NCBI GenBank assembly: GCA_036898135.1 | Contig: CM072522.1 | Span: forward strand, 30,681,755 to 30,745,754 | DNA length: 64,000 bases | Reading direction: 5' to 3' | DNA from: Oncomelania hupensis | Taxonomy: Eukaryota > Mollusca > Gastropoda > Littorinimorpha > Pomatiopsidae | Part shown: piece after piece, positions 56,126 to 64,000 of the stretch | Layout: each line of letters begins with the position of its first letter | Position numbering within the stretch: the first letter of the stretch is position 1 | The notes under the pieces: generated by a model | What the model was told of the DNA's origin: nothing | Seen by the model: only the letters and a program-made list of their open reading frames with translations | The model's database searches: none | Program-made: the position numbers and the translations under genes

Positions 56126-56171
56126 AAAAATAACAGCTAATCCCATGGCCCCAATGACACAAAGTCACCTG

Positions 56172-56470
56172 ATTGTCACTGTTACACAATGGCACATCTG
56201 GCCTAGCGATTTAGTCATTATGCTTATAGGGATACCCTGAATAAATCACCACTATAACTGTCATTGTCACACAACACGGCACACTGATCAAGGGATTCAG
56301 TCTTGATATAAGGGTACATTGAACAATAGCCACTATAAATGTCACTGTCACTCAACTTGGCACACTGACCAAGCGATTCAGTTATGCTGGTACAGTACAT
56401 TGAACAATGACCACCATAAATGTCACTTTCACACAACAGGGCACACTGACCAAGCTTCACTCCTTCACTA
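56172..56470. repeat. About 75-bp minisatellite, four diverged copies
   Basis: Units contain CCACTATAAATGTCACTGTC, then CAACTTGGCACACTGACCAAG, then CGATTCAGT and a TACATTGAACAATG end. Copies start near 56172, 56258, 56328 and 56410. The minus-strand open frame with repeated Cys-rich units is probably a by-product of the repeat. Confidence 0.85.
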
Positions 56471-56599
56471 CTGTACTGGTAGGTACAGGATAGACTGAAC
56501 AAAGACAATTAACAAATGCCTCACCAAGAAAACGCCACAACGATGTATGCAAATTATAGAACTTTAAAAAAAGTTCTAGTAATATAAAATAGTAAACCT

Positions 56600-59500
56600 T
56601 ATAAACTATTCTTCTTTTTCTCACGGTAGTGTATGTAATGTCTTTCTCTGTCTAAAAAGAAGGGGGGAAACAATTAAGGGGAGGGTGTAACCTCTATTTC
56701 CATCCTTTTTATTTTTGTTGGAGGGGGGGGGGGGAGGGGGGGGGGTGGCCAGCAGCATGGGTGAAGCTTTTATCTGCTGCTCTTTCATTAACAGGTGAAG
56801 TTTTGTCTTGTTTCTCAAGCCCCATGCTCTTCTTTTTAGGGTGTTGACTTCAGCGTGCATTTCTTCACCTCCCTGCTCTCCATGTAAACCCAGCCAAAAT
56901 CCCCACCTACGCATCCAATCTACACAGTGTTTTTCAAGAATATGCTGCTTTGGGGTGACATTTTTTCTGGACAGAAACGAGCCCTGTAAAATTCCATGTA
57001 TTTGGAAATAGCTTCTTCAGAGTTCTTGAGGTCATTGTAACTAACTGGTTTTTTGCGAGAGAGAAGCCTACATGTGTACTCTATCATAAAGCGTGTTCAC
57101 TTTGAAGTATTTCTTTCTGATATCGCATGCCGCAGTAACAACACCAAGGTCATCTGTCAATGCATCTGCCCTAACTCCACTGTTAGTTATTTCACGAATC
57201 GTTTCATCTTTCAGGTATTTGTTGCAGTGATTCCCAATGAAGGTGCCTGCAAAGTAGGCCTGTGGTGTTATGTGATGCTTCTTCAAAATCTTATTAGTCT
57301 CAGCTACAATTGGCCCCTCATTTTTGTCAAAGACTGATATGTCGTTCAAACGCACTTTGCACTGTGTTTGACGAATGCGCTGAATGGTATTAACGTAGGT
57401 TATGAATGCTGGTGTAGTGTTTCTGAGGTCTGGCATTTTTTTCTTTGGACAGTGCCACTGCAATTTGCTTGTCAAGATTGTGACAGTCATTTACAAGGCA
57501 CTCATGGTGTCTGTTTACAATCCATAGAAGCAGATGAAAGTAAGGTTTGTCTACATGAGACAGTTTGATGTCCCATACTGGTCCTCGAACGACATTGTTG
57601 AACTCCTTGGCATGCATTTTATTACTGCCAGATTACTGGAATTCCTTCAGGTCTTCACTGATGTCGCTTATCGTTCTTTTAAGGACTGCTTCTTGCTCTG
57701 CAGGACTCCACTGCATCTGCGTTTTTGAAATCTGACACCAAAGGCATGGATGATTACTCTGGGGTCCTGATAGTCCATACATTTTCATAAGGAAATCGTA
57801 ATCTCCGAACATAAACACTCGCATTTTTTCCCTTTCCAAGTCATGTCATGCAGGGCATTGATTCCATTTTAAATCTTATAGCCTAAAATCATCTTGAGGT
57901 TTTGAGCAGAATCTTTGGCTTCAGTAAGCACAACAAGCTGGGAGTTTTCCTTAGAATTTGGATTGTGGAGATTAGCTCTTTCTAGAACAACTTTAAAATT
58001 ACCTCCTCCACGGTCACCCTCAATTTTAACCCAAATTTCATTTTTTGGGATGATGCAATGCCACATGAGTGCCTTCATTCTCTCATTTTTGTCCAAAAGA
58101 TCAGAAACAAACCTCGGCCAAATGAAAATTGACACCACGTACTTGCCCTTCTCTACCTCTTTTTTTTTTTTTAGTAACTTTGTTAATGCATTTGAGAACC
58201 TGTATGTTTACTTCTGTTTTTCCACTCAACAAACTCTCTTGAAATTCCCTCTCCTTTTTTTCACAGACCATTTTGATACCTATTGCCTTGCTTAATTTTC
58301 TGAAATGCCTTTGTTTAGCCCAGCTAAGTGATTGGCTCTAATTTGTGCCGCTGATTTTGAGGAGATGTGTGACTGCCCCAACCCAGCTGTTTTTAGAATC
58401 TCATTCCTTTTCCGCTGTGTTGTGTGTTTGAGCTCTGTGCTTTGTTGTTTAATTAAATTTGCTTCTGTGGGACCTGAAATTTCTTTCCGAATATTGGCAA
58501 TTTCTTTCGCTGTTTTCTTTCTCATTGGGGTAGAAACTAGAGCTGATGACTTTTTGGCTCTCACTATCTTCTTCAGAACCAATTGCTGTGCTTTAGTCTT
58601 GCATTCCAAAGTGTTTTTGTCGTGTGACTGCGCTATTTTGATTCTAACTAAGCATGTTAGGTACTTTTCCTCTGCTTTTGTCAAAGGTGCAATCTTGCCA
58701 CTGTAGATTGTTCTAACCTATAAAGGGAAAAGTGAAAGCCCCAGTTGAAAATCTGTCTTGCCTTTGTAGGCATGACTGATTCACTGCGGCAACAGTACCC
58801 CCGTTGGAGTGCCGGGGGTTTCAGTATAAATAGAATCCCCACTTTCTGGAAATTTAGTGCTTTAAATTCCCACTGTCGCTGTCTTCCTCATTTGCTCTTT
58901 CCCATTCCTGATCTGTCCTATCACTCTGCTATACTATCTTCTTCTTCACTAGATCAATGACCTACCTTTTTTCTTGAAAACTCTTCCTGGACAAGACTCC
59001 TTGTTTGTGTATGAGGTCTGTTGGATCAGCTTGGGAGTGTTGGACGCTTTCTGCCGGGTGGTCACTAGGGCTTCCTATGATGTATTATTTAGCACTATAG
59101 GCATTTTATATGTATGTTTTTTGTTGATGATTTATAATGATGTTTGTATTCTATTTTGTTTTTGTAACCGGGGGTTCGAGTAGTTGGGGTAAAGCCTCAG
59201 CCGTCCCCTGCGTGGGATGTCTTTATTGTAAAGTGACTGGCCGGTGGAGGGCATTCAATTTTCCCACTAGGGTTGTTTCAGCAGATCTTTTATGCGGATT
59301 GGGGGTTGTCCGGTCCTGATTTGGCTCGGAAGAGTCCGCTGGACCTAAAGCAACAATCAATCAATCAATCAGTCAGTTTTGTCAAAGGTGCTTGCAACTT
59401 TTCTATAGGACGAAATTGGTTTTGTGTGTTCAACATTAATATCGTTTGAGCTTGCTTCTCTGATAATGCTGAGGCAGCTGACACAGGTGTGACATTGTGG

Positions 59501-60113
59501 GAACTTGTGTCAATCTCTCTTGAAGCTAAACGAGATGATACCAGATCGAAAAGAGGTTTTCTGACGACACTTCTTTGAGTTTGAGGTGTTGAAGAGCACT
59601 GTGGCTGAAAGTGTTCTACACTAGCGTTACTGTCACAAACCACAATATGGTCAGCACTGATGCTTTCCTTTTGATTTATCAGACTGGCAGACTTTTTATG
59701 TGCCTTGATTCGTATACCACGCCTACCTGCACTTTGCTCAGCAAACCTCTGACACACACTGCAGTCAGATCCATCAATTTTCGAGTTGTACTCTGTCCAC
59801 AAAACTTTTGTTCTATCAATGTCATCGCGTGCTGCTTTTAGGAGACCCTGATACGGAAGGCCTCCTTTTCTAATCTACTCAATGTCATCATGCGAGAAAG
59901 GCATGACAAAAATAATGTTTTGGAGTATGTAGTGTCATTTGCTTCTTCAGACACTTGAATGTCATAAAACTTGTACAGATATGAAGCGTAATTTTTGCAA
60001 AGCTTAGTGGAATGCTTGTCCTTTGCTGTTTTTGATCTCCTGCCACAAACTCTACACAGCGAGTGAAGTATTTGTATGTCTCTTCTGTATGCTGCACTGC
60101 AGCCATTCTCCAC
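56600..60113 (-). mobile_element. Decayed N-RAG-TP / Chapaev-type transposon
   Basis: Minus-strand frames in consistent order form one broken transposase. The N-terminus (60113 downward) has MENGCSAAYRRDIQILHSLC, then RVCGRR: the L-C-R-x-C-G motif shared with the N-terminal zinc region of RAG1. Next come DCSVCQRFAEQSAGRRGIR (about 59750) and the linker LVLKKIVRAKKSSALVSTPM. The core follows: MFGDYDFLMKMYGLSGPQSN, HPCLWC, then SHVDKPYFHLLLWIVNRHHE. The end is LGLHGEQGGEEMHAEVNTLK, with the Glu expected in the catalytic triad. Several stops and frameshifts break it, and S1 copy 17 splits it at 58691-59376. Terminal inverted repeats were not identified. It lies in gene 5 intron 1. Confidence 0.78.
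58691..59376 (+). mobile_element. S1 repeat, copy 17 (long form), inside the N-RAG-TP frame
   Basis: A long form starting AATCTTGCCACTG (a few bases short of full) with an AATCAATCAATC tail. The 15-bp duplication TTTTGTCAAAGGTGC is perfect (58676-58690, 59377-59391). Removing the S1 copy and one repeat rejoins the transposase frame at ...LQAPLTK / AEEKYLTCLV.... Confidence 0.95.
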
Positions 60114-61268
60114 TGACAGATCGAACTAAATATTAATAAACTTTAGGAAAACCCACAATAACTAATACACTACACACACACACACAAACGATACACATAC
60201 TATACTCATAAACTAAATGTAAGCGCACAATCAAACGGTAAATACAGTTAAATTTTAAAGGACTTTACCAAACAAAGCTAAAAACAAATGAGACATAACA
60301 AGTCAAGAATAAAAAGAACAAAAAACACAACCAAGTAAACGAAGACAAAACCAAAACACAATAAAGAAGGGGAAAAACTCGCATGCGGCGAAATTCCCTG
60401 ACAGCGCAGGGAAGATCTTTAGGGGGCCGGCATTGTGCACCTGTAGTCAGAATTACCACGCGCGTTTTGTGAAATCGCTGAAATTACAGAGGCCAGCAAC
60501 CAAACACAAAATAAGTGTTCTTAAATACCGATCACATCACCAGAAAGTTCCAACTTTGTACTAATTGACTTCAAATGATGAACAACACTATCACTTGTTT
60601 AAATGGTCAGCACGTGTAATTAGAAAACTAGACACACCGAGAAACCGGTGCAATCCAAGTCAGCTTATTGTGCAGCGAGTATAACCAAACACTGTCAAAT
60701 CCAGTTAAATTTAACACAAACTAAGTCACATTAATGGCTCTAGTTTACGCTAACACCAAGCTTAGTTATGAAAGTAACTAAATGCCAAAGATGAACCCAA
60801 TGACTAGATCATTCCACATAAAACGATCACTTTTAGAGTGCAAAATAGAGAGCATGAGCCCTACGTTCCACATACTCTTTGTACTGCCACAATGCTTAGC
60901 GTGGGTATCGGACGGCGTGACCTGCAGGCGTGGCTAAAAATAGCTTACTGCTGGTGGCTGGAATTCCACTTTCAGTGAAGGAAGCTTCAGCCGTGCATGT
61001 GGTATTGGGTTAAAAAACAGAAATTTGAATAAAAATAATAATAATCACAAGGTAACCAGTACTAAAACTTCATTTGTTTCCAACAAGTTTACGTTATATT
61101 TTCAACTGTACTCTTTACATCTCTCGCTACACACCAGTCTCTTCCAAGTTCCAGTACTCTCAGTACTAACTCACACACACACTTGCAAGACAATATGACT
61201 GACATTGACTTTTATCCATGAGTTTGTTTATCTCATATGACGGTGCGCCTTGACGTGGGTTGTTTCAG
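60114..61268 (+). other. Gene 5 intron 1, right part
   Basis: Intron sequence upstream of exon 2, possibly including the 5' leader and terminus of the N-RAG-TP element. It has an (AC)n run near 60173-60185. The acceptor GGGTTGTTTCAG ends at 61268. No other gene was seen. Confidence 0.5.
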
Positions 61269-62121
61269 CTATCTGTGTCACCCGGACTCCACCGTAGAAC
61301 GCACCTGTAACCAGTGCGGCTCTCGTCTGTCCTGGCTCTGTCGGCCGTGCCTCACATCGTCCGTCAAAGACCTCGCTCACAAGCTCCAAATCGACGACAG
61401 CTCCGCCAGCGAACAGCCGCCACTCATTCAACGGAAACGTAAAGCAAAACAGCCTCCTGGCAAGAAAAGGGGGCGGCCGGCCAAGTACCCCATTGCCAGA
61501 ACGCGGCGCCACCAGAAATTGCCTCAGAAGGCTGTATCTTGTGAACTGATGTACAGCGACGATGACGACGACGATGAAGCAGCTTCCCCACTGACCAATC
61601 ACCACCATCATAACCATAATGACTTATCAGACGAAGACAAGAAGCCGGTAAATCTGCCGCCCCTAGACGGGTTGTCTGCACCAGGGAACCTGCAGACATT
61701 TGAAGATCCCGATTTGGGCACCGTGACAGAATATAAAGTGTTTGACGAACACCGTGAGAACACTGAGCCACGAGTTAGCCTCGCCATCAGCAAAATGGAA
61801 GAAGGTGCTGAAACAGGGAAAAAAGACGATCACGCGGACTCTGTTGCTAGCGCTGAGGCTCAGTCAGAGGCTAACAGGAGGCCGGGCCGCAGGAAGCGAG
61901 GCCCCAAGCCTAGGCCGAAGTCCATCCTTTGCGAGCATTGCGGCATGAGCTTCAAGTTGAAGTCAGCATTGGAGAAGCACAACCGCATCCACTCGGGGAA
62001 CGCCAGGCCCTTCCCCTGCGACTACTGCAGCAAGACCTTTGCTACGGCCCACTACCTCAGCGAGCACACCGCCATCAAACATACCAAAGAACACAAACAC
62101 AAGTGCAAGGACTGCAATCAG
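61269..62121 (+). CDS. ZNF gene 5, exon 2 (AT-hook and C2H2 fingers)
   Basis: The exon is taken from acceptor TTGTTTCAG/C and ends at donor CAG/GTGAGC in phase 0; the gene continues beyond the window or beyond this intron. It encodes a C-x-x-C-rich module (TCNQCGSRLSWLCRPC), a basic AT-hook-like KKRGRPAKYP, an acidic run (DDDDDDE) followed by His-rich residues, a second basic GRRKRGPKPRPKS, then fingers CEHCGMSFKLKSALEKHNRI and CDYCSKTFATAHYLSEH and the start of a third (CKDCNQ). It is more GC-rich than the tandem cluster and belongs to a different ZNF family. An alternative start at ATG 61237 would avoid splicing, but the phase match with 54686-54825 favours the spliced model. Confidence 0.8.
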
Positions 62122-64000
62122 GTGAGCCCTGGTCCTGCGTTCAACTCAGTGCATTCTAGTTTCTGTACAGCCCTAGTGTGTGTGCGCGTTTGTGTGTATG
62201 TGTATGTTTTGAGAAGGGGGGGGGATTGAGGGGGAGAGGGGAAAGGGGTTGTGTGTTTGATGTTTGTTCTGATGTTTGCCTCCTGTGTGCTGGTCTGTGT
62301 TTTATAACACTGAATTGTTTCCCTTTTTTATGATTTGCAATATTTCGGTAATACTAATTGTTTTAATACTTTGTTACTCGGTAATTACTGTATTCCTGAT
62401 ACTGTATTTTGATGGGTTTATTAATAACGAAGTTTTTTTTTTTTATTTTTATTACGGCATACAATGTTACCTGTGTGGTAGAGGTGTATAGACTGTGTTT
62501 GTGGGAAAGAGAAAATGAAGTTGTTTTTTTATTATTGTAATGTGAGGGTTACCTAACATTATGTTGTTTGTTTATTTTATTAGAATTATTTTTAAAAAAA
62601 TGGATTGTTTTGCTAAGACATAATATGCTGTATTTAATTCTCCATCGTGGGTAATATAAAGTTTTTTATTGACATAAAGATATCTTGGCTTGTGTATAGA
62701 TTTCTTCACTGTATTTAATTCTCCATCGTGGGTAACATAAAGATGACTTGACTTGTATAGATGGGTTGAAGGGTTGGAGTAAGAAGGGAATCCCTCCTCG
62801 TGGGTTTGGGTGCGTAGAGTGGCAGATGAGATGAGGAAGGATGGAGATGAAGATGGAAATAAACAAAACCACACGGGACAAGGCATTGTCGATATGTCAC
62901 AACGGTTCGCTATTATTGATTTGAACCAAATCCTCCAAATAAAGGAAAAATAGAAGATAATCTCTGAAACAATCAAATAATACAAAGGTATAAGCTAAAT
63001 AAAAATTAAAAAATTCGAATAGTTAAACCCTTACTACAATTTCAAATGCAAACGAAATGGTGTGCATAACATGTTATCAATATTCCAGAAATAAATACTT
63101 TGAGCCACCATTATAATTAATTCCCTACATTATCGCTCATATCAAAATGATATGATAAACACTGTACATATTTAATATCGAAATATAAATATGAACAAGG
63201 GAACCTAAATTATCATGAACAAGAATAACCGAATAATCAAAGTAGATATATTCAAAGTAACACTAAACATAACAGTGAATGAAGTTGTCACTGGCACATT
63301 CATATGGCTCAACATTCTTCACTAACAAATGGCAAAACTATTTTTTGCAAATGTATTAATTATTACAAATACATTATCAATATTACAAAATAACTGATCA
63401 TATTATACAAAATGAATAGCTTACATTGTCAGTGAGATGAAAGGTTTACAAAGTATTTCCAACACAAAACGTTGCACAAATGCGTCTGTTCCCAACAAAA
63501 TACATGAAAGAGCGATAATTACTAGTGAACGCGTTTCAAATATGCAGCAAAATGCGCAGACCAAAATCACGTGAAACTAACAAGGGAAATAACTCAATAA
63601 AATACAATTTCTTTACCATATATGATTACGTCCCATTAAAAACCAATCATATTATCATTCCATACTATTATTCGTCATATGTTAAGTGATTAACATACAC
63701 TTGCAAACATACATACATATGCATAAAACATGACTCTGCCACAGATATCTATTTCTCCACTGTATTTAATTTACCATCATAGGTAATATAATACTAGTAG
63801 TAGTAATATAATACAAAATGTCTGGACTTAATACTGGATACTATATGCGCGCGCTCCTCCAAAGTACCAATCAGGTTCAAAGCGCGGGGGTCTGTACCAA
63901 CATACACGTTCACGTTTTTTACCCACTCTCACATACACAACAAACACATCTATCACTCAAACGTGTAGTGTAAAGACAGGGAGATCGTTAAAAAAACACG
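62122..64000 (+). other. Gene 5 intron 2 with short repeats
   Basis: No coding frame was recognised. A 36-base segment TGTATTTAATTCTCCATC, then GTGGGTAA(T/C)ATAAAG, occurs at about 62629 and 62710, and a weaker copy at about 63758. A poly-G run lies at 62216-62224. The right edge (63930-63990) resembles 14818-14870. Most of 62900-63850 is AT-rich. Confidence 0.55.

Noticed and set aside
56600..60113. A host RAG1 gene
   Set aside because: Only the N-terminal zinc motif is RAG1-like; the core (HPCLWC, GEQGGEEMH) fits N-RAG-TP/Chapaev, and the copy is broken by stops and an S1 insertion.
61228..61771. Minus-strand frames of 115-129 codons opposite gene 5 exon 2
   Set aside because: Antisense shadows of a GC-rich coding exon.

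Overview
The window is eukaryotic, metazoan nuclear DNA, most likely from a mollusc and probably a gastropod. The signs are spliced C2H2 zinc-finger genes with GT-AG introns, a KRBA2-like integrase-derived gene, an N-RAG-TP/Chapaev-type transposase (a family known from Aplysia), tRNA-derived SINEs, microsatellites and AT-rich intergenic DNA. There is no prokaryotic gene structure, CRISPR array or stand-alone RNA gene. The phylum is an inference from gene and transposon families, not from an alignment.

The backbone is a tandem array of paralogous zinc-finger (ZNF) genes on the plus strand. They share one exon plan: a start exon ending in phase 1, exon A (acidic, with repeated V-K-x-E SUMO-type motifs, phase 1 to phase 1), a short exon B (phase 1 to 0) and exon C (C2H2 array). 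Gene 1 is exon A 2211-2531, B 8176-8213 and C 8563-10956 (22 fingers), with its start exon not seen. Gene 2 is a pseudogene at 12818-15745 without fingers. Gene 3 is complete: 19127-19232, 25731-26093, 27494-27573 and 28013-29188, 574 residues. Gene 4 is 39661-39888, 40118-40200 and 43383-44186, truncated by a frameshift. A different ZNF gene (gene 5: 54686-54825 and 61269-62121) runs off the right edge. A KRBA2-like H2C2 integrase fragment (36627-39107) lies just upstream of gene 4 and is phase-compatible with it.

Introns and spacers are packed with mobile elements. One undescribed SINE-like family of about 580-700 bp (called S1 here) is present about 17 times, often with clean target-site duplications, nested insertions, and two or three subfamilies that differ at both ends. 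There are seven fragments of an RTE-like LINE, two of them with 5' inversions of the twin-priming type, and three copies of a CR1/Rex1-like LINE, one with an intact 619-codon reading frame. Others are a piggyBac element with TTAA ends in gene 3 intron 1 carrying a nested inverted-repeat element, a hAT element with inverted repeats, a hAT-like MITE, a decayed N-RAG-TP transposon in gene 5 intron 1 split by an S1 copy, and several tRNA- or 5S-derived SINEs.

The paralogous introns of genes 1 and 2 provide empty sites that date S1 insertions. The ZNF genes grew by repeat expansion at several scales: 57-bp units in exon A, a 45-bp minisatellite in gene 1 exon C, and a 7-8-finger block duplication. 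The window therefore shows a ZNF cluster evolving together with a dense transposon load. Any repression of these transposons by the ZNF proteins is an untested inference.
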